A stretch of DNA of 64,000 nt from JAQBZY01 sp038117205. GTDB taxonomy: Bacteria > Pseudomonadota > Alphaproteobacteria > Rhodospirillales > Casp-alpha2. Each line of letters starts with the position of its first letter. Positions within the stretch are counted from its first letter, which is position 1. The translations under genes were made by a program, and so were the position numbers. The stretch covers positions 1 to 64,000 of the forward strand of contig JAYOFL010000004.1 in the NCBI GenBank assembly GCA_038117205.1, written 5' to 3'. Positions 33,735-42,644 of the stretch are shown here, piece after piece. The notes beneath the pieces were generated by a model. The model did not search any database and was not told the origin of the DNA. It saw only the letters and a program-made list of their open reading frames with translations.

Positions 33735-35500
33735 GGCCGGTCCCCGTCCAAGCGATAGCGCCAGTTCATGTCGGTCCGCACATGCGGCACCGACGTCCGC
33801 TGCCGGACCCCGGCGTTGATCTTCGCCACGTCGGGATTGGCCTCGAAGAAGGCGACGATGTCGTCGAGGGTATAGTCGAGCGGCTTGCCGATGTCGCGCA
33901 TGCCTTGCAGCAGTCGGCGGATCACCTCGTAGTCCTCCGGCGTATCCAGCGTGAGGCGCCAGTCGTGCGCATGCTTGGGATCGACGGGGACCTTGGTCGT
34001 GCCGATCTGATCGCCGTTGTGCGTGACGTAGAAGGTCAGATACTCGGTCCCCTCGCGGTCGGCGGCGGCGCGCCAGATCCAGCGCAAGAGATCGGCGTCG
34101 AACACTTCGACCTCGGTGCCGCTCGGCAGTTCCTTGAGATCCGAGTATTCGGCATTCTGGCCCAGGTGATGTTCGACGGCGCGCCGCACGTAGTCGGCGT
34201 CGATCAGAATGTCGTCGCCGGTGACGCGCAGCACCACGTCCACGTCGACGCCCTCAATGGCGCCGAGGATACGGCCGAGAACGTCGTCGACCGGACCGCG
34301 ATAGACGTCAAGGTCGTGCTCGGCGGCGAGCGCGGCCAAGGCGTCGTCGGCGGGCTCGGTCGTCGTGCAGAAGACGGTCCTGTCGATCTCCGGTATCCGC
34401 TTCAGCCGTTCGAACAGGTGGCCGAGTGCCGGCATGCCGGCGACGTCCAAGAGCGCCTTGCCCGGCAGGCGCGACGACGCCGAGCGGGCGACCGGCAGCG
34501 CATAGACGATCTGCTTCACGTCGGCGCGGCTGAACACGTGCTCGTCCTCGACCGCGTGCAGCAGCGGCCGGCCGAGCAGGTTCTCCAGCGCGAGCGGTCC
34601 CGCCGCCGCGCCGTCGACGCGCTTCATCACCACGTCCGCTTCCGCCAGCACGTGACCCGCCGGCAAGGGGCGGGCGGCGACCCAATGCTTCTTGACGGTG
34701 TTGCGGTAATGCCGCTCGGCGTCCGAGAAACGGGTCGGCTGGCCGCCGCCGGCGGTTTCCAAACGGCGGATCATGGCGACGAAGTCGCGGAATTCGTGGG
34801 GCTCCATCGACGAATAGTAGTCGACGCCCTTGGCGGCGCGGTCGAGCGTCATGTGTTTTTCGATGACAGTGGCGCCCATGCCCATGGCGAGGATCGGCAG
34901 CGTCACCGACAACGGGTCGTCGCCGGCGACGTGATCCATGTAGCCGATGTCGCAATCGTCGCCGAACAGATCAAACAGCCATTTCAGCCGGTCGAGGCAC
35001 GAATCCTCGACGGCGGTCGGATAGCTCTGGAAGCCGTGCAGGATCGTCGGCCGGACGCCGTCCGCGCCGACGATGGCGACGGCGGCGGCGAGCTCGCGCG
35101 CCGTCGTGCCGCCGGCCGACAGGAACGCCCGCTTGCCGGTCTTCGCCACCGCCTTCAAGAGCGGCACGTTGCCCGTGTCCGACGAATGGATCTTGTACCC
35201 GTCGGCGCCGGCCGCGTCGGCAACGGCGACGGCGCGCACGCCGAAGACATCGCAATAGACGGCGCCGTGCTTCTTGGTGTCCGGGATCAGCTTTTCCCAG
35301 ATCGCCGGCGCGAAGGACTGCTTGCTGAAGTGCTGAAACCTGGGGTGCGCGCGGACCAGCAATTCGTCGGCGAAATAGACCTGGTACTTGGCCGCGTCGG
35401 CGCCGGCTTCCAGCCCGGCGCGGGCGATCTCGAGCGCCGTTTCGGGGTTGCCCTGATGGGCGTTCGCCACTTCGGCGACGATGTCGATGTGTCGGTTCAC
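33731..35500 (-). CDS. Fusion: NeuB-type synthase + SAF + SpsF-type cytidylyltransferase
   Basis: 589 residues. 1-~250 is a NeuB barrel (AEVANAHQGNPETALEIA, YQVYFADELL, IHSSDTGN, GYMDHVAGDDPLS, VIEKHMTLDR). ~265-330 is a SAF domain (ARPLPAGHVLAEADVVMKR...GRPLL). ~331-589 matches SpsF-type CTP transferases: PVARSASSRLPGKALLDVAG, RGPVDDVLGR, RVTGDDILIDADYV, EYLTFYV. One chain thus could make an ulosonic acid and activate it as CMP-sugar. In typical loci these are two proteins. It overlaps the GT2 fusion by ATGA and follows the radical SAM gene by 6 bases. Confidence 0.85.
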   Translation of the reverse strand: MNRHIDIVAEVANAHQGNPETALEIARAGLEAGADAAKYQVYFADELLVRAHPRFQHFSKQSFAPAIWEKLIPDTKKHGAVYCDVFGVRAVAVADAAGADGYKIHSSDTGNVPLLKAVAKTGKRAFLSAGGTTARELAAAVAIVGADGVRPTILHGFQSYPTAVEDSCLDRLKWLFDLFGDDCDIGYMDHVAGDDPLSVTLPILAMGMGATVIEKHMTLDRAAKGVDYYSSMEPHEFRDFVAMIRRLETAGGGQPTRFSDAERHYRNTVKKHWVAARPLPAGHVLAEADVVMKRVDGAAAGPLALENLLGRPLLHAVEDEHVFSRADVKQIVYALPVARSASSRLPGKALLDVAGMPALGHLFERLKRIPEIDRTVFCTTTEPADDALAALAAEHDLDVYRGPVDDVLGRILGAIEGVDVDVVLRVTGDDILIDADYVRRAVEHHLGQNAEYSDLKELPSGTEVEVFDADLLRWIWRAAADREGTEYLTFYVTHNGDQIGTTKVPVDPKHAHDWRLTLDTPEDYEVIRRLLQGMRDIGKPLDYTLDDIVAFFEANPDVAKINAGVRQRTSVPHVRTDMNWRYRLDGDRP

Positions 35501-35506
35501 GCCACG

Positions 35507-36841
35507 TCAGACCTTCTTCCAGTCGTAGGTTTCCTTGAACGGGCATTCGCGGCAGATGTCCACCTTGTCGCCCCGTCCTTCCACGTGGCAAGCGCGCACG
35601 TGGTCGATCTCGCTTCCGTACCAGACGTCGCCCAAGGCTTCGACCGTCTTCGGCGGTTCGTTGTATCGCTTCGGCATGGCCGCCTTGGCCAGCAGCTCGA
35701 AGCCCTTGTCGCCCTTCGTCGCGCGTTCGACGATGCGCGTGTATTCCTTTTCCGGTTCGGCGAAGGAGGCGTCGTCGACATAGCCGACCGGATGCTTGGC
35801 GCCCCAGTCGTAGCAGCACATGCCGACCTTGCCGTCATAGGTCACGAGCACGCGCTGGAACGGCTGTTCGCAGGGCAGCCGGCCGGTGGAAACGAAGATG
35901 TCGCCGGTACCGCTCCGCATGATCGCCGTGTCGGCGCCAAGCCCGTGTTCGGTCATCGCGCCTTCGACCCGGGCCCGGGTGTCCGCGTCGAGCTCGTCGA
36001 GGCCGGCGCCCCGTTCCGTGTACTGCTTGACCGAAACGTCGTCGACGCAGTCGTCGAAATGGCGGTGGAAGCTTTCCTGCTCGCCGAAGGTTTCGGCGGT
36101 CAGGATCATCTGGATCTTGGTGTAGGGGAACGGGCTTCCCATGGCGTCACGGATTTCCGCGAAGCGGCGGATGTTTCCGTAGACGTGCTCGAAACTGTTC
36201 GCCTTGAAACGGCCGGGCCGCATTTTCTCGTAGGTCCGGGCGGTGCCGCCGTCGAAGGAATAGATGACGAAGTCGAGCCCGGCGTCGATCAGGCGCCGGC
36301 TCATGTCCTCGTCCAGTTCCGTCGCGTTGCTGTTGATGATGGTATCCACGATGCCGCGCTTCTTGGCGTGTCGGATGAAGTCCGGCAGGCTCGGGTTCAA
36401 CAGCGGCTCGCCGCGCCAGTTGAACTTGATCGAGGGCACGCCGAGCTCGGCGGCCTGGTCGATGATCCGGAACGCCAGCGCCGGGTCCATGATCTTGTCC
36501 GGCGTCGCGATGTGCTGACGATAGCAGAACGGGCAGGCGAGGTCGCAGACGGCGGCCACCTCGATGTCGATGCAGAGCGGCGGGTTGCCGCCGGCCTTGA
36601 AGGCGGCGCCGGTCAGGCCCTCGGCGACGGCGCGCCGCGGCTGCTCGGTCCAGGCGGTCCGGTAGTCGCGGAATTTCCGCCGGTACGTGTCCAGGAGCGC
36701 GCCGTCCGCGTCGCCGCCGGCAGCGGCGCGGGCGGCCAAGTAGGCGCCGTTCGCCGGCATGTTGTCGAGCATGTGCGAGATGCGGTCCCGCTTGACGGGG
36801 CCGACCGATTGAATGGCGCGGGTTCTGTCGCCGGCGGTCAT
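35507..36841 (-). CDS. Radical SAM protein with C-terminal SPASM-like cysteines
   Basis: 444 residues. The radical SAM cluster motif CDLACPFC gives C99, C103 and C106 (CX3CX2C), followed by NWRGEPLLNPSL (GEP motif). Late cysteines (CEQPF, MCCYDW, CHVE, ICRECPF) resemble a SPASM/twitch domain binding further Fe-S clusters. About 90 residues of unknown helical sequence precede the barrel. Radical SAM/SPASM proteins modify peptides or sugars; several occur in O-antigen loci with unassigned function. Position next to the NeuB-SpsF fusion suggests a modification of the nonulosonate precursor. That link is inference. Confidence 0.75.
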   Translation of the reverse strand: MTAGDRTRAIQSVGPVKRDRISHMLDNMPANGAYLAARAAAGGDADGALLDTYRRKFRDYRTAWTEQPRRAVAEGLTGAAFKAGGNPPLCIDIEVAAVCDLACPFCYRQHIATPDKIMDPALAFRIIDQAAELGVPSIKFNWRGEPLLNPSLPDFIRHAKKRGIVDTIINSNATELDEDMSRRLIDAGLDFVIYSFDGGTARTYEKMRPGRFKANSFEHVYGNIRRFAEIRDAMGSPFPYTKIQMILTAETFGEQESFHRHFDDCVDDVSVKQYTERGAGLDELDADTRARVEGAMTEHGLGADTAIMRSGTGDIFVSTGRLPCEQPFQRVLVTYDGKVGMCCYDWGAKHPVGYVDDASFAEPEKEYTRIVERATKGDKGFELLAKAAMPKRYNEPPKTVEALGDVWYGSEIDHVRACHVEGRGDKVDICRECPFKETYDWKKV

Positions 36842-36866
36842 CTGTCAGGTTTCCGTTGCACCGTCG

Positions 36867-39047
36867 TCAATTGCGGGCGTCGCCGACGCGCGCCCGCGCG
36901 CCTTCCGGTCCGGCGATCAACGTCAGATCGAGCCGCTTGACGGCCGGGTCGATGTCGATCTCGTAGCGCACGCACGTACCGCCCTCCGGGGTCGCCGTCA
37001 ATCGCACGCCGTCCGGCATGGAGGAAGTGCCCGGCGCGGCCGGCAGCGACGCGAAGCACGCCCGGATGGAATAATGCCGGTCGTCGCCGAGCGGCACGAT
37101 CAGGCGCGGGTCGACGACCCCGGCATAGCCGGCGACGGGGCGATGCGCGTGCAGTTTGACGCGGCCGTCCGCGCCGGTGATGCGGAGCGTCGCGCCCTGC
37201 TGGTTGTCGAGGCCGCCCACACCGCGCACGTCGATCTTCATGTAGCGGGCCGGATCGAGTCCGTTGCGGTAGACGGTCATGGTCTTGGCGCCCTGATCGC
37301 TGGCGACGAAATCCCAATCGCCGTCCTCGTCGACGTCGATCCAGCCGATCATCCGTGTCGGCTGCGCCCGTCCGCCCTTCAGCGCCGGCCACAGATCGAC
37401 CCAGAGGCCGCCGTCGAGGGCGAGCAACCGTCCGGCCGTCGTGGTCAGGATATCGAGCGTGCCGTTGCCGTCGAAATCCTTGGCGCGGAGATAGGAGTTG
37501 AAGCCGTAGAAGCGGCGCCCGTTGGCCTCGTCGTGCGTGAACGTCCACGGCTTGCCGGGCTGGCCCTTGAAGAATTGCAGATGGTATTTCGGATAGTTGG
37601 CGCCGGGGCCGTGGTAGCTGATGGCGAAGTCGAAGGCGCCGTCGCCGTCGAAGTCCTCGAACAGGGCGGCTTCCTCGAAACGGCCGGCGGCGCCGCACGG
37701 CAGCCTCGGCGCGGCGTCGCCGCAGCGCTGTTGGAACTTTCCGTCCTGCTTGGAGAACAGATACCCATACGCGAAGAGATCGATGTCGCCGTCGTCGTCG
37801 AGATCGGCGATATCGAATCCTTCCGCGTAGATGTCGCGCATGTCGGCCAGGATCATTTCGCCGGCGCGATCCGAAAAGGTGCCGTCCGCCGCCTGGATGT
37901 AAAGCTTGTTGAGGTGCCGGCCGGGGATCGGATATTGCGCCCAAAGCAGATCGAGCCTGCCGTCGCCGTTGGCGTCGAACCAGAGCATCGGTTCCACCTT
38001 GCGGTAGGCCCAGGGCGTTTCCGCGAAGGCGCGCGCCGTCACGTCCTCCCAGCGGCCCGGCGCCCGCTGCAGCAACAGGCGGCCGACGTTGACGGGCGAC
38101 GTCCACGGGTACCAGTAGATCTTCTTCAGGAACGTGGTCACGAAGTCGGACTGACGCGGCTGCGTGTAATGCGAAATCATCAGGTCCTGACGGCCGTCGC
38201 CGTCGACGTCGGCGAAATAATAGTCGTGCACGTTGGCGTTGATCGCGTCGGGAATGAAGGCGTCCTGGCGCCGGAATCCGTCCGGCGTGTTGCGCCAGAA
38301 TTCGAGCCGGCGGTCGTCCGTCAGCAGGACGATGTCGTAACGGCCGTCGCCGTCGACGTCGACGGTTCGCGCCATGCCGGCGGGAATGCCGGAATCGACG
38401 GCGGTCAACAGCTCCGGTCTCGGCCGCCCGGCCGCCGTCGAGGCGCGGTACCAGGTGTCGGGCGCGCTCGGCTCGCGGTCCTCGACATAGACTTCGTCCT
38501 GACGGGCGCCGGTGACCGCCTGATAGGCGACGAGCGCGCCGGCCGCGACCATCCAGACCAGTCCGGTGGCCAGCAGCGGCCTGAGTACGGGGCCGACGTT
38601 CGGCGCCGGCGTGAGCGCGGCGATCGGCCGCAGCATGCGAAACGCGACGGCGGCGACAAGCGGGTAGAGTCCCAGGTAGCCGAGGGCGAATACGGTCGCC
38701 GCGGCGATGCCCCGGAAGTCCGTCGTGAACAGCGGCGCATGCAGGAACAAGGTCGCCGCCAACAGGGCTCCGCCGAAGCCGATGTAGGCGTGCATCGACA
38801 GCGGTCTCCCGGTCCGGCGCATGTCGAGCGCGATGCCGCCCGCGACCGCGAGAACGATCCAGATCGGCAGCAGATTGATCAGGTAAAGCGAGAACTCGCG
38901 GACATGGAAGGAATCCGGGAAGACCAGCCAGAGCCCGGAGTCCGTCAGCCGGTGGAAAACGCCGAACACCGCCAGCGCGGCGACGGCCGTGCCGGCGTGC
39001 ACGGCCAGATTGACGAAAAGATTGGCGAGGGCTTTCAGGGCGTTCAT
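36867..39047 (-). CDS. Membrane-anchored seven-repeat FG-GAP/VCBS beta-propeller protein
   Basis: 726 residues. The first ~180 form four or five membrane spans. The remainder holds seven calcium-type D-x-D/N-x-D/N-G-x-x-D motifs at 230, 280, 358, 415, 465, 524 and 571 (for example DVDGDGRYD, DANGDGRLD, DFDGDGAFD), as in integrin-like FG-GAP repeats. Seven repeats would close a seven-bladed propeller, predicted on the periplasmic or outer side. The last ~130 residues resemble the ASPIC/UnbV region that often follows such propellers. Its role in a glycan operon is unclear: carbohydrate binding, assembly or attachment. It lies 25 bases before the radical SAM gene. Confidence 0.75.
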   Translation of the reverse strand: MNALKALANLFVNLAVHAGTAVAALAVFGVFHRLTDSGLWLVFPDSFHVREFSLYLINLLPIWIVLAVAGGIALDMRRTGRPLSMHAYIGFGGALLAATLFLHAPLFTTDFRGIAAATVFALGYLGLYPLVAAVAFRMLRPIAALTPAPNVGPVLRPLLATGLVWMVAAGALVAYQAVTGARQDEVYVEDREPSAPDTWYRASTAAGRPRPELLTAVDSGIPAGMARTVDVDGDGRYDIVLLTDDRRLEFWRNTPDGFRRQDAFIPDAINANVHDYYFADVDGDGRQDLMISHYTQPRQSDFVTTFLKKIYWYPWTSPVNVGRLLLQRAPGRWEDVTARAFAETPWAYRKVEPMLWFDANGDGRLDLLWAQYPIPGRHLNKLYIQAADGTFSDRAGEMILADMRDIYAEGFDIADLDDDGDIDLFAYGYLFSKQDGKFQQRCGDAAPRLPCGAAGRFEEAALFEDFDGDGAFDFAISYHGPGANYPKYHLQFFKGQPGKPWTFTHDEANGRRFYGFNSYLRAKDFDGNGTLDILTTTAGRLLALDGGLWVDLWPALKGGRAQPTRMIGWIDVDEDGDWDFVASDQGAKTMTVYRNGLDPARYMKIDVRGVGGLDNQQGATLRITGADGRVKLHAHRPVAGYAGVVDPRLIVPLGDDRHYSIRACFASLPAAPGTSSMPDGVRLTATPEGGTCVRYEIDIDPAVKRLDLTLIAGPEGARARVGDARN

Positions 39048-39061
39048 GTCAGGTCTTTATT

Positions 39062-40819
39062 TCAGGTAATTTTTTGGGCGACCCGGTCCCGTCGGGTGAC
39101 GGTCTCGGCGGATCGGTCGGGCGTCGGGGCGGAAAAGTCGTCCCGTAACGCCTCGTATATGGTGCGTCCGGAAATATCCACCAGTCCGGCGTAGTCCTCG
39201 CGCCGATAGTTGACGGCGCCCGCCTCGATGTCGGCGATCTGTTTGGCGATCTCTTCGCCCGTGCGGAAGCAGAGCCCCGGATAGCGCCGATAGGGCGTGA
39301 CCTCGCGGTCGTCGTAATCGAGGACGAAGCCGCAGAGGCCGTACTGGATCGCCTCGGCGACGACGGTGGAGGGATCGGTGACGACGTAGGATGCCTTGTC
39401 CATCAGATCCCAGAAGTCGCCCTCGCCGATCCGGACGTTCGGGAAATCCCTGAGCGTTTCGTCGACGAGCAGGCGCGTCGACGGTGCGTCGAGATGCGAG
39501 GACTTGATGCGGAGATAGACGGTCCGGTCGGCGAACGCCTGGGCGATGGCGCGCAGCGCCGCGACGACGCCCGCGACCTTGTGGCCCGGCTTGGCGGCGA
39601 AGATGATGTCCTTCGGGCGTTCGGCGCCGATCCGGCGCGCGCGATCCCGGGTCAGCGGCAGACATCCGACCGTCCGGACCGACATGCCGGCAGCCCAGGT
39701 GTCCTTGTAATGCCGGTTGAGGTCGCTGCTGATCGTGTAATAGACGTCGAAATCTATGTAGCGCCACATGGGCACGACGTTAGCTAGGCTCGGCAGCGCG
39801 TGCGAGATGCCGAAGGACCGGCCGCCGATCCGCCGCAGCTCCTGCGAGCGGACGATGTGTTCGGAATTGTAGTCGTCGCGGCACCAGAAATTGCGGAACC
39901 GGTATATGCGGCAGAGTTTGCGAATGTCGAACCGCTTGCGGATCACGGCGGCGGCCCGCAGGAACAACGCCGGCGGCAAACGGCCGGCGCGCCCGCTCAG
40001 CCGGCCGAGACGGCGGAGGATGTCCAAGCCGTCGCCGACGGCGGCCGGGAAGCCGATCCGGCCGTCGCCGGATATGACCGTCGGATGGGCCGTGACCGGG
40101 CGGCGGGCGTTGGCTTTCTGCCCGGCGTTCCTGTAGACGACGATGACGGACTGACCGGCCCGGGCGGCCTCCGCCAGAATCGTTTCGTCATGCGGCGAAT
40201 CGAGGAAATCCGATCCGAGATCGAAACGATCGCTCGGCGTCGGCGCGAAGCCGCCCGAGCGCAGGACACCGCCGGCCAAACGGACGGCGAAGGCGGCGGA
40301 AATGGCCATGTTGACGACCCAGGCGCCGAGCGACGGCGACGGCGCGGCGACCTTACCCGTGTCGAGGGCGTCCGCCATCGACGACAGCCATCGGTCGGCG
40401 CCCCGGACCCGCAGGGCGTCGCCGGCAAGACGCCTCGCCTGGCGCAGGTAAAAGAGCGGCTCCAGATAGTCCCTGATCTGATTGCAGCAGGCGTGCCGGT
40501 ACGGCATGGCGTCGTCGCCGAGCCGGCTCTCGGCGTCGGCGAAGCCATAGGTGGCGGACATCCACGGCTCCAAACGCGAGAAGGTATCGTCCGCGTATAC
40601 CGGCGCGCGGGAATGGCCGTAATCGGCGAGCGACGGGTCCAGCTCGTGGCCGTCCCGAACGAGGTCGCGTTCCCGCAGTCGCCGAGTAATCGCCTCGAGA
40701 ATCCTCCCGCTCGCGGGCGCGAGACACGGCGCCAAGACGACGTGCGGCCGCTCGCGCCGAAGCAACGACCAGACCAGCGTCACGCAACTGGCTTCGTTCA
40801 GAAACAGCAGGGTCTTCAA
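39062..40819 (-). CDS. GT-B-like surface-carbohydrate protein, probable glycosyltransferase
   Basis: 585 residues without signal peptide or clear membrane spans apart from one hydrophobic patch. The C-terminal third looks like a GT-B nucleotide-binding domain: DIIFAAKPGHKVAGVV, IKSSHLDAP, then VVTDPSTVVAEAIQYGLCGF near 480, which has the ST motif seen in capsule and CDP-polyol type transferases. The N-terminal half (PHVVLAPCLAPASGRIL and on) I do not recognise. Probably transfers a sugar within the nonulosonate block; donor unknown. It precedes the FG-GAP gene by 14 bases. Confidence 0.6.
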   Translation of the reverse strand: MKTLLFLNEASCVTLVWSLLRRERPHVVLAPCLAPASGRILEAITRRLRERDLVRDGHELDPSLADYGHSRAPVYADDTFSRLEPWMSATYGFADAESRLGDDAMPYRHACCNQIRDYLEPLFYLRQARRLAGDALRVRGADRWLSSMADALDTGKVAAPSPSLGAWVVNMAISAAFAVRLAGGVLRSGGFAPTPSDRFDLGSDFLDSPHDETILAEAARAGQSVIVVYRNAGQKANARRPVTAHPTVISGDGRIGFPAAVGDGLDILRRLGRLSGRAGRLPPALFLRAAAVIRKRFDIRKLCRIYRFRNFWCRDDYNSEHIVRSQELRRIGGRSFGISHALPSLANVVPMWRYIDFDVYYTISSDLNRHYKDTWAAGMSVRTVGCLPLTRDRARRIGAERPKDIIFAAKPGHKVAGVVAALRAIAQAFADRTVYLRIKSSHLDAPSTRLLVDETLRDFPNVRIGEGDFWDLMDKASYVVTDPSTVVAEAIQYGLCGFVLDYDDREVTPYRRYPGLCFRTGEEIAKQIADIEAGAVNYRREDYAGLVDISGRTIYEALRDDFSAPTPDRSAETVTRRDRVAQKIT

Positions 40820-40903
40820 GATGAGGGACCGTCTATGATCGTAAAGCGCCCTCGGAACGGGCGGGGGCGCGCTTTGGAATTTTTAGCGGGCGGAGCGCCG
40901 CCG
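40820..40903. other. Intergenic gap with a loose inverted repeat
   Basis: 84 bases between the methyltransferase stop and the GT-B gene. AAAGCGC (40843-40849) and GCGCTTT (40869-40875) can pair across a ~19-base loop, and a short GGCGG/CCGCC hairpin lies next to the stop. Neither is followed by a U-tract on the minus strand. I see no convincing promoter. Confidence 0.3.
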
Positions 40904-41728
40904 TCATGCCGTCGGCTTGGTGGCTTCCACGTAGATCGACCCCTTCGGATAGCGGCGGTCGAAACCCCAGGCCATCCCGGCGCCCCGCATTTCCGGGCTT
41001 CGGCTGCCGCCGGAGGTGGACAGCTCGACATCCTCGATTCCGACCGACGAGAACAATTCCTTGAACCGGTCGAAATGCCAGATGGAAACGTGGTCCTGAC
41101 GGTCGCGCGTCCACTCTTCCGGGACGTCGCACGTCATCCAGTCGATGAACGCCTCGCGCGACTTCTCGTTCAATGCGGCGCGGATTTCCTCCGTCGGATA
41201 TTTGTCCTTGAGATAGCCGGCGCAGAAGTAGAAAACGAACGCCTGATAGATATCGTCGCCGGGACGGCAGGCGTAGCCCTCGAAGAACGCCCGGTCACCC
41301 GCCTTGGCCGCCGCGTACCCCTTGTCGAAGTCGGGCGTCGTCAATCGCACCAGGCCGCCGGGCGCGAGGCAGCGCGCGATCTCGCGGAATATGTGCTCGT
41401 GAAACCGCGCCGGTATGTGTTCGAGGCAATGCGACGAATAGAACATCCGGATGCTGTTGTCCGGAAACGGGAACGGATCGAACGACGCCAGGTTGTGCTG
41501 CCAATCGACGGTCCCGGGCGCGAACGAATACTTCCAGCCGGTATAGTCGAGAACGCCCCAGCCGGGTTTGTAGAACGGGCCGCCGCCGATATTGACGCGC
41601 CGCAGGCGCGACTTGCCGCCGGTCAGCAGGGTCCACGCGTTCTTGCGGACGGTGCCGACGATGTTGCCGACGTCGGAGACGTTCAGGCCCAATGCCGCGA
41701 TGATCTTCTTCGCCAGCGTCTTGATCAT
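40904..41728 (-). CDS. SAM-dependent methyltransferase
   Basis: 274 residues. A glycine-rich NIGGGPF replaces the standard GxGxG, followed by GWGVLDYTGW, HCLEHIP (motif IV) and APGGLVRLTTPDFDKGY, which place it with O-antigen and SAM-methyltransferases of the PF13489/08241 type. It has its own promoter candidate upstream and so may start a separate transcript through to the NeuB gene at 31327. The acceptor is unknown. Confidence 0.75.
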   Translation of the reverse strand: MIKTLAKKIIAALGLNVSDVGNIVGTVRKNAWTLLTGGKSRLRRVNIGGGPFYKPGWGVLDYTGWKYSFAPGTVDWQHNLASFDPFPFPDNSIRMFYSSHCLEHIPARFHEHIFREIARCLAPGGLVRLTTPDFDKGYAAAKAGDRAFFEGYACRPGDDIYQAFVFYFCAGYLKDKYPTEEIRAALNEKSREAFIDWMTCDVPEEWTRDRQDHVSIWHFDRFKELFSSVGIEDVELSTSGGSRSPEMRGAGMAWGFDRRYPKGSIYVEATKPTA

Positions 41729-41783
41729 GGGATTTCGTTTCCGTCTTTCGGTGGGCGCCGCCGGCCGCTGGGCGCGGCCGGGT

Positions 41784-41811
41784 AATATAGACCGGGTCCG
41801 AAGGGTGGCAA
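41784..41811 (-). promoter_or_regulatory. Candidate sigma-70 promoter upstream of the methyltransferase gene
   Basis: On the minus strand TTGCCA (complement of 41806-41811), a 16-base spacer and TATATT (complement of 41784-41789) each match 5/6 of consensus, in the 112-base gap between the leg operon and the methyltransferase. The predicted leader is about 50 bases. It would drive the second nonulosonate block independently of the leg promoter. Confidence 0.5.
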
Positions 41812-41840
41812 CGGCGAATGCGCCGGGGGCCGGGGCCCGC

Positions 41841-42644
41841 TCACCACGCCGTCCAACCGCCGTCGACGACGAGATTGTGGCCGGTGACGTAGGCCGAAAG
41901 ATCGCTGGCGAGGTAGGCGACGGCGCCCTTGAAGTCCTCTTCCCGCGCCATGCGCCCGAGCGGCGTGCGGCTTTCGTACTTTTCGACGAACGGCGCCGGC
42001 TGATTGCGCCAGACGCCGCCCGGCACGATGCCGTTGACCCGGATGTCCGGAGCGAGCGCCGTCGAAAGCCAGCGCGTCATCTGCACGAGGCCGCCCTTGC
42101 TCGCGGCATAGGCGGCCGGCTGGCCCATGCCGGTCCCCTCGTAGAGGCGCATGTCCGGCCCGGAAACGCCGTAGATCGACGAGATGTTGAGAATGGCGCC
42201 GGCGGGCGTGTCGCGGAGCGCCGGCACCGCCGCCTGCGACAGCACGAAGCACGCGGTCAGGTTGACCTCGACGGCGCGGCGCCACGTGGCTGCGGACTGT
42301 TGTTCGAACGGCACCGTCCAGCCCTGCAGGTTCGTGTCGCCGACGAAGGCCGCGTTGTTGACGAGCACGTCGAGCCGGCCCAGCTCGGCGACGATCCGCG
42401 CCGGCAGGGCCGCCGTTTCCGCTTCGTGCTCCAGATCGGCGGCGAAGACGCCCGCCGGGACATCGAAGCGGCTCCGCAGGTCGTCGGCGACCCGCGTCGC
42501 GCCCGCCGCGTCGCGATCGATCAGCGCGATGCCGGCGCCGAGTTCGGCCAGCGCCTCCGCCGCCGCGGCGCCGATGTGGCCGGCGCCGCCGGTGATGGCG
42601 ACGACCCGGCCCCGCATGTTCATCAACTCGGCCAGCGTTTTCAT
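41841..42644 (-). CDS. ptmA: SDR oxidoreductase, PtmA-like
   Basis: 267 residues, classical SDR: TGGAGHIG (18-25), NNAA (96-99), Ser in ISSIYG (155-156), Y179 and K183 (YAASK). The sequence and its place directly after the CMP-legionaminate synthetase match PtmA of Campylobacter flagellin-glycan loci, where ptmE, ptmF, ptmB and ptmA are consecutive (order from memory). Its exact step in legionaminate supply is not settled. Last gene of the leg operon, overlapping legF by ATGA. Confidence 0.7.
   Translation of the reverse strand: MKTLAELMNMRGRVVAITGGAGHIGAAAAEALAELGAGIALIDRDAAGATRVADDLRSRFDVPAGVFAADLEHEAETAALPARIVAELGRLDVLVNNAAFVGDTNLQGWTVPFEQQSAATWRRAVEVNLTACFVLSQAAVPALRDTPAGAILNISSIYGVSGPDMRLYEGTGMGQPAAYAASKGGLVQMTRWLSTALAPDIRVNGIVPGGVWRNQPAPFVEKYESRTPLGRMAREEDFKGAVAYLASDLSAYVTGHNLVVDGGWTAW

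Noticed and set aside
33782..36940. A 1052-codon open frame on the plus strand
   Set aside because: It is antisense to well-supported NeuB-SpsF and radical SAM genes, rich in Arg/Asp/Val without motifs. It is explained by high GC at third positions.
36813..39194. A 793-codon plus-strand open frame
   Set aside because: Antisense to the FG-GAP protein; no recognisable domain and biased composition.
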